Counted from the stretch's first letter, positions 37,268-47,357 are shown. The stretch is DNA of 64,000 bases from Methanovulcanius yangii (GCF_018687785.1 NZ_LTBL01000001.1:124001-188000); one strand, 5' to 3'. Program-made: numbers and translations. Notes: generated from the letters alone by a model not told the origin.

Positions 37268-37363
37268 ACTGATCTGCTATTGGGCATCCCGCCTAATAAG
37301 CCTGCCACCGCCCCGTGGGCACCCGTTTCATTTTTGATCTCCTGCGACAACCTTCTATTTGGT

Positions 37364-38266
37364 ATGCCACACATCTCCTACGTCTGCCCGGCCGCAACCG
37401 TCCCCGGGAACTCCCCCCCGCGGGGCTCCCTCTCGCGCCGGTGGGAAGAGGCGCAGGCATGCGGCTGTTCCTATGCCTCCGTCCCGGCGGGCTTCATCTC
37501 AACCCCGGACGAGGAGGAGGCGACGGGCCTTCCCATGCACGCGATGCTCACCCCGTCGGCGGTCCGGATGCTCTACGAAGAAGAATCGTCCCTCCCCGAC
37601 GACTGCCGCTACGTCCTCGAAACCGACCGCTCCTTCCCCCACACCGACCGCAACGGCCGTCGCCACGCCGCCGCCCAGCTCCGGTGGGACGACCGGGTCT
37701 GGGTCACCGAGTTCGTCCAGATGCTCGTCTACATCTCCGACCAGCTCGGCCGCCCGGCCGACATCATCCGCATCCACCCCGGCAAGGCCCACGGCGTCAC
37801 GTATTCGGCCATCGCCCGCTCCATGCGGTTCATCCGGGACTATTACGCCGATGCCTGCGGCGTCCTCCCCTCGGTCGTCATCGAAAACGCCGTTCCCTCC
37901 CTGTTGGAGACCGGCACCGACATCCGCCAGTTCTGGCAGACGATGCAGGAGCAGGCCCCCGGGATCTGCGACACCTGCGGCGTCCTCCTCAACATGGGCG
38001 CCCTTGCGACGGCCGCAAAGCGCCGGTCCGACCCCGTCGAGTCCCACCTCGCCCAGCTCCCGGCACACGCCCTGCAGGGATTTGCGGTCGCCCCCTCCGC
38101 CTCCACGCCGGACGATCCCATCCCGTGGGGCCTCCTCTTCGGCGGCATCGCCATCCTCCCGCATGACGCCTGCATCTATCCCGACACGGGCGCAGGCGAC
38201 GGCGTCGCTGACATCATCGCCTTCTGCCGCGAACGGCTCGCACCTCCCTCCTCCGCATTTCCGTAA
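37364..38266 (+). CDS. Possible xylose-isomerase-like TIM-barrel protein
   Basis: The 300-residue product contains alternating strand/helix patterns and blocks such as ADIIRIHPGK, PSVVIENAVP and ICDTCGVLLNMGAL, in the order seen in sugar phosphate isomerase/endonuclease IV-type barrels, where Glu and His/Asp ligands bind metals. This is pattern-based; I do not recognise a specific family. The frame is open far upstream, but the ATG at 37364, in the leader after the divergent permease, is the sensible start. Confidence 0.5.
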   Translation: MPHISYVCPAATVPGNSPPRGSLSRRWEEAQACGCSYASVPAGFISTPDEEEATGLPMHAMLTPSAVRMLYEEESSLPDDCRYVLETDRSFPHTDRNGRRHAAAQLRWDDRVWVTEFVQMLVYISDQLGRPADIIRIHPGKAHGVTYSAIARSMRFIRDYYADACGVLPSVVIENAVPSLLETGTDIRQFWQTMQEQAPGICDTCGVLLNMGALATAAKRRSDPVESHLAQLPAHALQGFAVAPSASTPDDPIPWGLLFGGIAILPHDACIYPDTGAGDGVADIIAFCRERLAPPSSAFP

Positions 38267-38328
38267 ATAACTGCGAAATAGTTCGAATTTATCGCTTCCT
38301 TTAAAGGAGGCTACGGCGATACTTCACC

Positions 38329-39552
38329 ATGCAGGTCACCATACCCAAAATATCCCGTAGAAGCGGATGGCTCATCCTCGCCGTCTGCCTTCTCCTCTGC
38401 GCCCCTGCGGCGGCAGCGGGGAACTGGACCGTCGAAACCATCTCCGGCACCACGCCGGAACCCATCGCGGCGGACGTCTCCGAGAGGACCATCGTCTATT
38501 CCGTCGCATGGGGCGACGCAATCAACTCCTCCACGCCGCGGGGCATCCTCCTCTGCGATGCCTATACCGGAAAGACCACCGTCATCGCGAATTCGACCGA
38601 GAAGATGACCCTCACCGGCGCAAACCTCGACGGCGACCACGTCGTCTGGTTCGACGAACCGCAGCTCCTCCTCGATGAGAACGAGACAGCAAACCTCCTC
38701 AACACCATCTACCTCTCCTCCGTGAGCGAAGGCACCACGAAAGAGGTCTACTCGTCACCCACCGCCGAGTGGCCCAAGGTCTCCGGGGACACCATCGTCT
38801 GGGGCGAATACCCGGAAGACTCCTGGACCGCTTCCCTCGTCCTCTATGACATCAGCGAAGGGGCCGCAAAGGACCTCCTCCATCTCCGCGTCCTCGACGC
38901 CGCCGCGGTCGTCCTCGACGGCGACACCATCGCCTACCAGGACGCGGACACCGGCGACCTCACCCTCTACGACATCATCGCAAACGTAACGACGGTCATC
39001 GCACCGGCTGTCCAGACGAACACCGCCCACGCGATGGTCGACGACTTCGCGATGGGCGGCGACTATGTCCTCTATACCACCCGCACCCTGACCGAAGACG
39101 GAAAGAAGAGAGATGAAACCACCACCCTCTCCCTCTACACCATATCGACGAACACCACCGAACTTCTCAGCCCGACGAAGGGCCTCGTCGAAGAGACAGA
39201 AACAAAAACCGAGCTTGCCGCGACCTTCGACTCCCCCTTCACCGACGGCACCACCATCGGCTGGGTGCTCGCAACCGGCATCTCCACCTCGGATGTCATC
39301 ATCACGACGCCCGGAGGTGACGACCCGACCCTTCTTGCCATCGACGGCGATGTCGCCTTCCCGGCAGTTGACGGAAACCGCGTCGTCTGGGTCGAATCCA
39401 AACTCTTCCAAAACTCCCACGTCGTCCTCGCAACAGAGGAGAATACCGTCACCATGACCGACACCCCCGAACCGACCCCCACGCCCGGCTTTGGGATCGC
39501 GGCACTCGGTGCCCTTGCGGCACTCGCCCTTCGAAGAGGAAAAACAGAATAA
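38329..39552 (+). CDS. PGF-CTERM surface protein with beta-propeller-like repeats
   Basis: A signal peptide (GWLILAVCLLLCAPAAAAG) starts a 407-residue secreted protein. Repeats of the form GDTIVWGEYPEDSWTASLVLYDISEG and GDTIAYQDADTGDLTLYDI look like TolB/propeller blades. The C-terminus, EPTPTPGFGIAALGALAALALRRGK, is a PGF-CTERM signal: Pro-Gly-Phe, a transmembrane helix and basic residues, cut and lipid-linked by archaeosortase A. Several N-x-S/T sites suggest glycosylation. It is probably part of the cell envelope. Confidence 0.85.
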   Translation: MQVTIPKISRRSGWLILAVCLLLCAPAAAAGNWTVETISGTTPEPIAADVSERTIVYSVAWGDAINSSTPRGILLCDAYTGKTTVIANSTEKMTLTGANLDGDHVVWFDEPQLLLDENETANLLNTIYLSSVSEGTTKEVYSSPTAEWPKVSGDTIVWGEYPEDSWTASLVLYDISEGAAKDLLHLRVLDAAAVVLDGDTIAYQDADTGDLTLYDIIANVTTVIAPAVQTNTAHAMVDDFAMGGDYVLYTTRTLTEDGKKRDETTTLSLYTISTNTTELLSPTKGLVEETETKTELAATFDSPFTDGTTIGWVLATGISTSDVIITTPGGDDPTLLAIDGDVAFPAVDGNRVVWVESKLFQNSHVVLATEENTVTMTDTPEPTPTPGFGIAALGALAALALRRGKTE

Positions 39553-39553
39553 A

Positions 39554-39560
39554 TTTTTTT
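39554..39560 (+). terminator. T-run terminator
   Basis: Seven consecutive T bases directly follow the stop codon of the PGF-CTERM gene, as in archaeal intrinsic termination. The next gene converges from the other strand. Confidence 0.45.
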
Positions 39561-39589
39561 GGTGAACGGGTGGGGAAACCCGGCACCAT

Positions 39590-42500
39590 TCACATAAAGT
39601 CCGCGAGCCCCAGCTGGGTTTCCTTCTCCTTGCCGAAGGTCGAGAGGATGTACATGTCGAGCATCTCCACCCGCTGCCGGGTATACTCGGAGATGTCGTA
39701 CTCCTCGCAGATATTCAGCGACATCTCGAGATACTTCTTCACCGACCCCTCGTGGACGGTCTGGATGATGTTGCCGCCGCACTTGTTGCACTTGCCCGAC
39801 ATCGTCATGCGGCGGTACTTCGTGTTGCACTTCGTGCACCGCATCTTCTGTTTGGAAAACGCGTTCAGGTTGCCCTGCAGGTCGCGGATGAAGTGCGTAT
39901 TGAGCACCCGCTCGGCCACGTCCGACTCGTCGACCGCCCGGATGGACTTTGCGAGGTCGAGCTCCGCGTCGAGCTTCTCGAGCATCGTGGTGAGTTTCGT
40001 GTAGGTCGACTCCAGCGGCCCCGCCGAGATGTCGGAGGTGTCGTGCGTGAACATGATCCCCTCGTACTGCGCCGGCGTCCCGAGGCGGTTTTCCACGTGG
40101 TCGATGAGCTTGTCGAGATCTTTGGGGTGGGTGTAGGTGAGCGTTGCGAGGTAGAACTCCAGCGGGTACGAGGGGCAGGCATCCACGTTGTGCGACTCCT
40201 TGTCGACCTCCGACGGGTCGAGGGTGGAGGTCAAGACCAGCGGGGCGTCCATCGACCCGCCGCGGGTCTCCGGCAGGAAGGACTTCGAGAAGTTCAGAAG
40301 GCCGTCCATCAGGAGCATCACGCAGTCCTCGTCCCCGTCGCACTGGCCGGTGAAGATCCCGTTCGCCGCAAGCGTATGGTCCTCGTCCACCGTCAGGCAG
40401 TAGACATACTCCCCGAGGTTCTCTACCACCTCACGCTTCGCTATCGTATCGTTGATCACCATCCGGCCGTCGAAGGTCGGGACGCAGTCGCCCTCCTTCA
40501 CCTCCATCGCCGTGATCTTTCTCAGGTACGCAAGCTCGGTCACCACCATCGCGTGGTCCGCCGTCACCGTCAACGACTTCCCCCGCGTCGTCTCGAACCG
40601 GATGAGGGTCGCGGGCGCCCGGTGAACCGAGACCGACGTCACCCGGCGCAGCCGCACCCGCCCCGTCGTGTCGATCGCGTGCACCCAGAAGGGCGCCTTC
40701 GGGTCCGAGTAGTAGGTCCCCACCCGGTCGAGTTCCGGCCGGTCGAGGTCGAAGTTCTCGACGACGAAGTGGCCGATGGGAAGCTCCCGCCACTCCGAGC
40801 CGTCGTAGACCTGAATCATCGTGTCGGCCGCAAAGCAGTTGCGCCGTTTTGCTGCGTGGAAGAAGGGATGGGCGTAGCCCACATGGGCCTTCGAATACCC
40901 GATCAGCCGGGCCAAGACCCCCGCCGAGGTGTGCGGGGCAAGGCCCATCAACAATTGCCCCACGAGGTCAGACGGGCGCTCCACCTGATAATATGGCGGA
41001 AGGCCGTAGATCTTCTCCAATGACTCGTCGACGAACTTCGCCACCCGGACGAGCCAGTTGCCGCAGTCTTCCGAGACGAGGATGTCCTGTGCCTTCAGTT
41101 CGAGTACCTGATCCGCGGACTCCAGCGGCGCCCCGTAGACGTCGCGGAGATACCCGAGCTCGAGGAGCCGTTCGACCGGGGTGCCCACCTCACGGGGGCG
41201 GAAGTGGGTGAGCGGGAGATCGATCATGTCGTACCGGATGGTCCCGTCCTTGAAGACGTAGAGTTCGTTTTTCGCCCGGAGGAGGCCCTTCTCCAGCGGC
41301 TCTATCGTCCGCTCCTTCGAGATGAGGCCCTTGACGCCCTTCACCAGCTTGAGCTCGTTCTCCCGCATCCCGATGGAGGCGCAGGCGGCCGCATACTCCT
41401 CCTTGACCGGGATTGTGATCGTCTGGAGGCAGACCCCCTCCGCCCCGCAGGCCGGGCAGGTGTCGGTCTCAAGCGTCCGGTTGCACCGCGGGCAGGTAAA
41501 GACGGCCGTCGTGTGCGTCCCGCAGGCCGGACAGGCGTTCTTGTAGGTCTCCTCGCCGCATGAGGGGCACCGGCGGCGCCCGATATCCGCCGTGATCGTG
41601 CCTCCCGCGGAATTCCCCTTCGCCTTGGCGACCTCCTGGAACGACCGCCGGGAGCCCCCCTCATCACCGACCGGAAAGAGGGCGTGGGGCGGGGGCCGCA
41701 TCTCCCGTGCCTTCGACTTGCCCGGCCGACCCATCCGCCCGCCGATGCGGATGCCGCCCTTCGAGCGCATCTTCATCCCGGCGAGGTACTGGACAAGGGC
41801 GAACGCATCATCCTTCGGCGCATCCTCCCACCGGCTCGAGAAGGACAAATCCTGCGTGAGTCCGAGACAGGCGAGGACGACGCGGGGTGTTGCCACCGCC
41901 ACCCTGCCATCCCTGACCGTATGCGGGACGAGGAGGGTCTCGAGGATCTCCTTGCCCCGTCCCTCGGCAGGTATGGTGAGGGCCCCGTCCGCAAAGGTCC
42001 CGTGCTTGGCCACGAACTTGGCGAGCTCCTTTATGTCCGCCACCGGCAGGTCGTCCCACATGTACATGTACTGCGGGTGGAGGTAGGCGCCGTCAAGCGC
42101 CATCGCGATCGCCTCCATCTCGTCCGCGGGCGTATGGGTGCCCCCTTCGAGGAGCCACCACTCTTCGCAGTAGGAGCCGGGCATCAGCACGTGGTTGTTC
42201 TCGAGAAATTCGCCGTACGAAACGAGCATCTCGCCGACGTCGAGGATCTCGTCCACCTTCCCCATGAGAGGCAGGGCCTCTTCGATCGTGTCCGCCCGGA
42301 GGACGTCGCCATTCAGGAGCTTCACCGTCGGCCCCTCGATCGTGTCGACCGGCACGACGCCTGCGGCCTTTCCGGGCCGCTCCACCTTCATCTGGGTTCC
42401 GACGGCGAGAAAGTCCCCCAGCAGGTGCAGCGTCGCGGGGTTGAACCCTGCGGATGCAAATCCTGTGTTCCGGGAGCGGCCGTAGCGGAGCCGAAAGCCC

Positions 42501-43465
42501 CCCGGCCGCATCGGGTACGAGAAGACCGGACGCCCGCCGATGAGGTCACGGATGTACTTGTCCTTCGGCTTGACGCCGGGCTTCTTCTCCTTCTCCTCCT
42601 CCTCGTCGTCGTCGGAGGACTTGGATGAGACCCCTGCGATGAGGTCATCGAGCCAGTCCCAGCCCTCGATGCCCACCTTGCGCACGTTCTTCTGGATCTT
42701 CGGGGCCTTGAGGGCGAGACCCTCCGCGACGACGAGGGCCATGCCGCCCCGGACCGTGTTCGTCTCGATCCGCTCGAGGTTCCGGTAGGCCGACACCTCC
42801 ACCTGCTCGGTCGGCTCCCCCTCGATACAGACCGGGCACTCCCGGATGATCGTCCGGAGTTCGGCATCGCTCGGGAGGTACTGGAGGCTCATGATATTGT
42901 TGTATTTCTTGACCTCCTCCACGTAGCGTTCGACCTCGTCGTCGCGGGGGATGTACCGGTTCATCCCCAGTCCCTTTCTCACGTAGTCGCCCACGAGAAC
43001 GGAGAGCGCCTGCGCCGTTCCGCCCGCACTCCGGATGGGCCCTGCATAGTAGATCTTCAGGTACTCCGTGCCGTCGTCGTTTCTCCCGACGCCGACGCGC
43101 CCGATGCCCTCGGTCGGCGCCGCCACCACCCCTTCGGTCAGGAGCGCCATCGAGGTGCGGATGGCATGATCGAGGATCTCCTCCCGCGTCTCCTCCCCGA
43201 ACATCTTCGCGATAAAGTCGTCACCGATGCGCAGTGCCACCTCTTCCCGGGACATCTGCTCCCCCAGCTCACGCAGCCGGGCGGCCACCCCCTCGTAACC
43301 GAGGAGCGCCTCCACGCGGTCGGCAAGGTCGGATGCGACCGGGATCTCCACCTCGCACCGCGGGTCGACCCCCTTCGTGCGGGCGGCCCCGGCGACCCTG
43401 ATGGCGCGTTCCAGCTCCTCATTCAGTGAGGCAAAATAGGCCTCCATCTCCGGTGACGCCTGCAT
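39590..43465 (-). CDS. polC: DNA polymerase II (family D) large subunit DP2, intein-bearing
   Basis: DP2 is the catalytic subunit of the archaeal replicative polymerase D. The 1291-residue precursor holds [24 protein letters not shown] near residue 125, zinc-binding clusters ([38 protein letters not shown] near the end), and the catalytic region with [19 protein letters not shown], where the Asp residues bind metal. An intein of 165 residues interrupts this motif exactly before CDGDEDC. Removing it leaves 1126 residues, normal for DP2. The small subunit DP1 is not in this window. Confidence 0.97.
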   Translation of the reverse strand: MQASPEMEAYFASLNEELERAIRVAGAARTKGVDPRCEVEIPVASDLADRVEALLGYEGVAARLRELGEQMSREEVALRIGDDFIAKMFGEETREEILDHAIRTSMALLTEGVVAAPTEGIGRVGVGRNDDGTEYLKIYYAGPIRSAGGTAQALSVLVGDYVRKGLGMNRYIPRDDEVERYVEEVKKYNNIMSLQYLPSDAELRTIIRECPVCIEGEPTEQVEVSAYRNLERIETNTVRGGMALVVAEGLALKAPKIQKNVRKVGIEGWDWLDDLIAGVSSKSSDDDEEEEKEKKPGVKPKDKYIRDLIGGRPVFSYPMRPGGFRLRYGRSRNTGFASAGFNPATLHLLGDFLAVGTQMKVERPGKAAGVVPVDTIEGPTVKLLNGDVLRADTIEEALPLMGKVDEILDVGEMLVSYGEFLENNHVLMPGSYCEEWWLLEGGTHTPADEMEAIAMALDGAYLHPQYMYMWDDLPVADIKELAKFVAKHGTFADGALTIPAEGRGKEILETLLVPHTVRDGRVAVATPRVVLACLGLTQDLSFSSRWEDAPKDDAFALVQYLAGMKMRSKGGIRIGGRMGRPGKSKAREMRPPPHALFPVGDEGGSRRSFQEVAKAKGNSAGGTITADIGRRRCPSCGEETYKNACPACGTHTTAVFTCPRCNRTLETDTCPACGAEGVCLQTITIPVKEEYAAACASIGMRENELKLVKGVKGLISKERTIEPLEKGLLRAKNELYVFKDGTIRYDMIDLPLTHFRPREVGTPVERLLELGYLRDVYGAPLESADQVLELKAQDILVSEDCGNWLVRVAKFVDESLEKIYGLPPYYQVERPSDLVGQLLMGLAPHTSAGVLARLIGYSKAHVGYAHPFFHAAKRRNCFAADTMIQVYDGSEWRELPIGHFVVENFDLDRPELDRVGTYYSDPKAPFWVHAIDTTGRVRLRRVTSVSVHRAPATLIRFETTRGKSLTVTADHAMVVTELAYLRKITAMEVKEGDCVPTFDGRMVINDTIAKREVVENLGEYVYCLTVDEDHTLAANGIFTGQCDGDEDCVMLLMDGLLNFSKSFLPETRGGSMDAPLVLTSTLDPSEVDKESHNVDACPSYPLEFYLATLTYTHPKDLDKLIDHVENRLGTPAQYEGIMFTHDTSDISAGPLESTYTKLTTMLEKLDAELDLAKSIRAVDESDVAERVLNTHFIRDLQGNLNAFSKQKMRCTKCNTKYRRMTMSGKCNKCGGNIIQTVHEGSVKKYLEMSLNICEEYDISEYTRQRVEMLDMYILSTFGKEKETQLGLADFM
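40343..40837 (-). other. Mini-intein in DP2 (165 residues)
   Basis: The insert runs from Cys877 ([13 protein letters not shown], block A) to Gln1041 ([10 protein letters not shown], block G), followed by Cys1042 of the host protein. Block B is [10 protein letters not shown] and block F is [17 protein letters not shown]. There is no homing-endonuclease domain. The last residue is Gln instead of the usual Asn, and Gly replaces the penultimate His, features known for polymerase D inteins. Splicing joins the active-site motif of DP2. Confidence 0.93.
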
Positions 43466-43630
43466 GGTTCAATAATCTCGCGTACGAGGCATTAACCCTT
43501 GTCAGGAGTGCACCCACATCACATCATTAATCATTCTTCAGGGTGAGAACTTTGGTATGACGCCCGGGGATGCGACCGCCAGCAATGGCCGGATGCACTG
43601 CCCGGGAAGCGACCGGAGAGGTGAAAAGCG

Positions 43631-44359
43631 ATGTTGAATGTCCGTGCATACTGCCTGGGTAAGGCGCATGAGGAAGTGATTAAGGCAATTCTCAGATATG
43701 GTGTCGAAGTGGTGACCGAGGACGGGGAGAAGACGCTCGAACTCCCCGAACCCTTCTCCATCCAGGTGAACGAGCCCTTTGCCGACTACATGATCAGCCC
43801 CTGCAACATGTTCGGGGAGAAGATGATGGGGCAGTATGTCCACGACCTCCTTTTCGGCACGGAGAATGAGTTCGTCTACACCTACCACGACCGCCTCTTC
43901 GACTATCCCGTACGGGGCGACGACGGGGTCCTGCGGGGGAACGGCGACGGGAAGGGCCTCGATCAGATCGCATGGATCGTGGAAAAGCTCCGGGACGAAC
44001 CCTCCTCAAGGCGTGCCCTTGCGATCACCTGGCACCCTGAACTCGACGAGCCCTCGGCAAATCCCCCCTGCCTCCAGCGCCTGCAGTGCTTCGTCCGCGA
44101 CGGCGGCCTCAACATGCACGTCGAGTTCCGCTCCAACGACATGCTCTCCGCACTGGGGGCGAACATGTATGCCCTCGTGCACCTCCAGAAACACATCGCA
44201 GACGCCCTCGGCCTTCCCGTCGGGTGGTATTCGCACACCTCCGTCTCGGCGCACATGTACTACGAACGCGATCACGAGGAGCTGATGAAGTATGTGGGGG
44301 GCCTCGGGATTGCGGATGTGGTGAAAAAATATCCGGCCGGAGCCCTCATCGGCCTCTAA
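43631..44359 (+). CDS. thyA: Thymidylate synthase (archaeal ThyA type)
   Basis: At 242 residues it matches the short archaeal thymidylate synthases. The catalytic Cys147 is in SANPPCLQRLQ and the nucleotide-binding block is FRSNDMLSALGANMYA. The enzyme makes dTMP from dUMP; methanogens use a methanopterin cofactor rather than folate, which is family knowledge. GGAGAGGTGA lies seven bases before the ATG. It diverges from the DP2 gene, so precursor supply and polymerase share a promoter region (43466-43630). Confidence 0.93.
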   Translation: MLNVRAYCLGKAHEEVIKAILRYGVEVVTEDGEKTLELPEPFSIQVNEPFADYMISPCNMFGEKMMGQYVHDLLFGTENEFVYTYHDRLFDYPVRGDDGVLRGNGDGKGLDQIAWIVEKLRDEPSSRRALAITWHPELDEPSANPPCLQRLQCFVRDGGLNMHVEFRSNDMLSALGANMYALVHLQKHIADALGLPVGWYSHTSVSAHMYYERDHEELMKYVGGLGIADVVKKYPAGALIGL

Positions 44360-44365
44360 AAAAAA
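44358..44365 (-). terminator. T-run terminator of the HEAT-repeat gene
   Basis: Read on the minus strand, eight T bases directly follow the TAA of the HEAT-repeat gene. They overlap the stop codon of the convergent thyA gene. Confidence 0.4.
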
Positions 44366-44872
44366 TTATTCGTTCAGGTATTCGGCGAGGGCCTCGGGGC
44401 CGACTTCGCCCATTTTGTAGAGGGTCATTACCGCACAGCGGTTGACGATCCCCTCCGAGTTTTTGATCAGCTCAAGGAGTTTCGGGATTGCCGGTTCGCC
44501 GATGCGCCCGATGGCAAGGGCCGCATATCCCCGCAATTCCGGGTCGTCATCGGCGAGAAGACCAATCAGCGGATCCATTGCCGGCTCCCCGATGGCGCCG
44601 AGGGCCGCCGCCACGTATCGCCTGGTGTCGCGATCATCCTCTGCAGTCAGGACCGCGACGAGGTCGTCGACCGCCGGTTCGCCGATTTTCGCGAGTGCCC
44701 GGGAGAGGTACCAGCGGATATCGTTGTTCGTCTCCCGCAGGAGCGCACGGACGATCGGTTCGACGGCATCCTTCCCCATTGCCGCAAGTGCGTCCGAGGC
44801 ACTGCGGCGTTCGTGGACATTGCCGGTTTGTATGACCTGTAACAGACGGTCTGTCTCCTCACGTTCAGCCAT
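44366..44872 (-). CDS. HEAT repeat protein (PBS lyase-like)
   Basis: About 168 residues in five helical repeats of about 31 residues (RRSASDALAAMGKDAVEPIVRAL, RWYLSRALAKIGEPAVDDLVAVL, RRYVAAALGAIGEPAMDPLIGLL and so on). The repeats form a curved scaffold for protein contact; catalytic lyase activity is not implied. The ATG at 44872 starts the acidic first helix; a frame open to 44974 adds no repeat-like sequence. Confidence 0.85.
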   Translation of the reverse strand: MAEREETDRLLQVIQTGNVHERRSASDALAAMGKDAVEPIVRALLRETNNDIRWYLSRALAKIGEPAVDDLVAVLTAEDDRDTRRYVAAALGAIGEPAMDPLIGLLADDDPELRGYAALAIGRIGEPAIPKLLELIKNSEGIVNRCAVMTLYKMGEVGPEALAEYLNE

Positions 44873-45054
44873 GGTACTATCAGGAGGTAGGGTACCCAAC
44901 GTGATTAGTTGTTCGTTTGGGGTTCGGGGAGGGAAGAGGCCGCCCGGCGGCTTTTCCTGCCGATCATCAGGCAACCGGTTTTCCTCCTCCCCGATGGTCC
45001 GGGGCGATTACCATTAAATATCCCTGTTTCCAATAGGGCGCTGAAGGTGACGAA

Positions 45055-45240
45055 ATGACGGAGATAGCACATCTGACGGATACCCAGCTTCGGCAGGTAA
45101 AGGACTGCGAGCAGAATCTTGGCGTGATCATGGTGGCCTATGCAAAGGATCACCCCATTGCAGAGCTGACGGATGCATCGATTGCAAAGATCCAGGCCCT
45201 TGAAAAGGAACTCGGCGTAATTCTCATTGCCTACCGGTAA
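45055..45240 (+). CDS. Small conserved protein with two-fold internal repeat
   Basis: A 61-residue protein whose halves resemble each other: LRQVKDCEQNLGVIMVAY and IAKIQALEKELGVILIAY, each an amphipathic helix ending in a hydrophobic strand. AGGTGA lies six bases before the ATG and a TATA-like ATTAAATA about 40 bases upstream. Function unknown; the helical repeats suggest an oligomer or a regulator subunit. Confidence 0.75.
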   Translation: MTEIAHLTDTQLRQVKDCEQNLGVIMVAYAKDHPIAELTDASIAKIQALEKELGVILIAYR

Positions 45241-45247
45241 GGGCCAC

Positions 45248-45254
45248 TTTTTTT
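45248..45254 (+). terminator. T-run terminator
   Basis: Seven T bases follow the stop codon of the 61-residue gene by about seven bases, before the promoter of the acylphosphatase gene. Confidence 0.4.
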
Positions 45255-45308
45255 CCGCCATGAAAATCATGGCATATTTATAGAAGCGATCACACAACGT
45301 TTGGTTAT

Positions 45309-45626
45309 ATGGAGGCGCCTGCACCCGACAAGTCACCCGAAGAGCCCGTCATGAAGACCGTCGAAGTCATTGTATCCGGACAGGTGCAGAGAGTCGGGTT
45401 TCGGGCATGCGTCAGGAAACTTGCCGTCTCGCTGACGGTCGGAGGGGAGGTGATGAACCTTCCGGACGGCAGGGTCCGGATCGTGGCCTCCGGCGAAGAC
45501 ATTATTCTGGAAAAATTCATCTCGTCCCTGTACGGCTGTCCACGCGCCGTCGTCCGCGATGTGGTGGTCACTCCCCGGGAGTATGTCGAGTATGCCACAT
45601 TCTCCGTCGAGCGGGGCGGAATATAA
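45309..45626 (+). CDS. Acylphosphatase
   Basis: VSGQVQRVGFRACVRKLA is the phosphate-binding loop with catalytic Arg32, and GEVMNLPDG supplies Asn50; both catalytic residues of the family are present. It hydrolyses acyl phosphates. CATATTTATAG about 30 bases upstream is a TATA box that puts the transcript start at about 45302, so translation begins near the 5' end at 45309; the core domain starts at Met15. It converges with the cas1 gene with one base between the stops. Confidence 0.88.
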   Translation: MEAPAPDKSPEEPVMKTVEVIVSGQVQRVGFRACVRKLAVSLTVGGEVMNLPDGRVRIVASGEDIILEKFISSLYGCPRAVVRDVVVTPREYVEYATFSVERGGI

Positions 45627-45627
45627 A

Positions 45628-46596
45628 TTAATAGAGAATTCTGAGGTTCTGTTCTCCCCGGATGGCACGGCAGAGGGCAAGCACGTTCTGGTCGATGAGT
45701 TCCTGTTCGATGGACTCCTTGATTGCACTGCCCAATGCACGGATCACCTCATCGTTCAGGTGGCAGCGACGGGTGCTCACCTCGAACCGCCCGTCGATGA
45801 GCCCCTCCCGGGCAATCGAGAAGACGACTTCATCGATCATCCCGGCCTTCAGGGGGTCGATCATGTCAATGACAAGCGACCGCTCCCCCTCGCGGAGGAA
45901 CCCGTGGTCCGGGTCGAGCCGGGCGCCGATGAGCGGAATGATCGTGTTGCCGAAGAGCATCGCATACCCCAGCGAGAGCATCGCATTGACCGGGTCCTGG
46001 TGGGGCCGGGATGTCCGACGACGGAATCCAAGTTCCGGCCGCAGACTCCGGGACATGATCTCGTAGTACATGTCACCCGCGAGCCGGTGGATACGGCGCA
46101 GTTCGTCCATCTTGATCAGGTAGTCGAGGTCCTCAAGGATGCCGATGAGAAGCGCCTGTTCGCCCTCGTAAAAGAGGTCTGTCCCCAGTGCTTCGCTCGT
46201 CCGCTCGATCATGAGGAGCCGTGAACGCAGCGTGGCAACCGCAATGTCACGGGCGAAGCCGTGCGGCGGCCGTTCATGCTGCAGTTTTCTCACGTGGGAA
46301 ATGGGGTCCTCCCCGAAGGGATTCAGGATGCCCACCGGGGTCCCGTCCATGTCGAAGAACGATATGGACGAGCCCTGCCGGAGCAGGCGGGTGATGGCGG
46401 CGGTATGGATATTGTGCCCCCCTACGAGGAGGAGGTGCCGTACACTCTCGAGAGGATACTCCTGGTATTCACCCTTCAGGAGCACCGAGAGCGTCGTTCC
46501 CGTTGCCTTGATGTGGCCGCCGAATCCGGCGACCATATGCCATGAAACCTCCTCCTGCACGCTTAAAAAACTCTCCTGATTAAGTTCTCCCTTCAT
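45628..46596 (-). CDS. cas1: Solo Cas1-family protein with altered active site
   Basis: The 322-residue protein has the Cas1 fold markers: VRHLLLVGGHNIHTAAITRLLRQGSSISFFD (N-terminal beta domain) and QDPVNAMLSLGYAMLF with LDPDHGFLREGERSLVIDMIDP (C-terminal domain). Canonical Cas1 integrases use Glu, His and two acidic residues. Here the Glu of the usual GIEG motif is His170 (RRIHRLAGDMYYE), the His of GFLH is Arg235, while Asp244 and Asp247 remain. No cas2, effector gene or repeat array lies in the window. It may be a non-catalytic or repurposed DNA-binding protein. Confidence 0.9.
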   Translation of the reverse strand: MKGELNQESFLSVQEEVSWHMVAGFGGHIKATGTTLSVLLKGEYQEYPLESVRHLLLVGGHNIHTAAITRLLRQGSSISFFDMDGTPVGILNPFGEDPISHVRKLQHERPPHGFARDIAVATLRSRLLMIERTSEALGTDLFYEGEQALLIGILEDLDYLIKMDELRRIHRLAGDMYYEIMSRSLRPELGFRRRTSRPHQDPVNAMLSLGYAMLFGNTIIPLIGARLDPDHGFLREGERSLVIDMIDPLKAGMIDEVVFSIAREGLIDGRFEVSTRRCHLNDEVIRALGSAIKESIEQELIDQNVLALCRAIRGEQNLRILY

Positions 46597-46735
46597 GAGT
46601 ACATTAATTCATCGTTTGCCGCCCGGAATACTTCATTTCCCTGATATGTCGTTGGAAAACTCATAGGGGCAAAAATATGGAATAATAGGGAATATCGGGC
46701 AGTATCATCCAGTAATTCAGAAAATTGTAGGGGGA

Positions 46736-46744
46736 TTTATATAT
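46736..46744 (+). promoter_or_regulatory. TATA box of the DUF308 gene
   Basis: TTTATATAT lies about 27 bases before the ATG at 46767, so the transcript starts almost at that codon and is nearly leaderless. This rules out the upstream ATG at 46749, which would precede the transcript start. Confidence 0.65.
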
Positions 46745-46766
46745 CTTGATGTCTATAATTGGCGCC

Positions 46767-47357
46767 ATGGAATCTATTGATGACGATTTAATCGTGGTCA
46801 CGGAAGATGAGCTGATTCATGCCGCCTGGTGGGTCTTCGTCCTGCAGGGGCTGTTGGGCATCATCTTCGGGCTGATTGCGGTTTTCTTCCCGGGGTTCGT
46901 CCTCGGGTTTCTGGCATTCTTCCTTGGAGGCATCATTATCCTCTACAGTCTGTCGGTGGTAATCCAGGGATTTGTCGGCAACGACAAGGGGTCGACGAAG
47001 GCACTGATGGTGATTCTCGGTAGTATCGGGATCATCATCGGGATTCTCGCCCTGATGAACATCGAGGTGTTGGGGCTGACCATCGCCATTCTCCTTGCAC
47101 TCTGGGCCTTTGTCACGGGGTTCAGTCACCTCTGGCTGGCGCTGACGGCAACGGAGTTCAAGTGGTACCGGATCCTCCTCTTCCTCTCGGGCATCATCTT
47201 CATCATCCTTGGGTTCTTCCTCGTGATGACGCCCCTGATGGCAACCGCGGCCCTCATCTGGACGCTCGGTATCTTCGGCGTGGCCTTTGGGGTCGTGCTG
47301 ATCATCCTCGGGCTGATAATGCAGGCCCAGATCAAAAAACTGGCAGACGACAAATAA
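46767..47357 (+). CDS. HdeD/DUF308 family membrane protein
   Basis: About 196 residues with six hydrophobic helices in pairs, each pair showing the DUF308 pattern GLLGIIFGLIAVFFPGFVLGFL, repeated as SIGIIIGILALMNIEVLGLTIAILLALW and SGIIFIILGFFLVMTPLMATAALIWTLGIF. The family is named after an acid-resistance protein of E. coli, but the role in archaea is unknown. Start chosen from the TATA position. Confidence 0.88.
   Translation: MESIDDDLIVVTEDELIHAAWWVFVLQGLLGIIFGLIAVFFPGFVLGFLAFFLGGIIILYSLSVVIQGFVGNDKGSTKALMVILGSIGIIIGILALMNIEVLGLTIAILLALWAFVTGFSHLWLALTATEFKWYRILLFLSGIIFIILGFFLVMTPLMATAALIWTLGIFGVAFGVVLIILGLIMQAQIKKLADDK

Noticed and set aside
35993-37363. Very long plus-strand open frame (to 38266) covering the permease gene
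   Set aside because: The upstream part is extremely rich in charged residues and mirrors the permease codons on the other strand; the real gene begins at 37364.
41684-42628. Long open frames on the plus strand opposite DP2
   Set aside because: Low-complexity, His/Arg/Asp-rich translations opposite a highly conserved gene; typical GC-rich shadows.
44873-44974. Longer start of the HEAT-repeat gene
   Set aside because: The added residues contain no repeat pattern and are Pro/Gly-rich.
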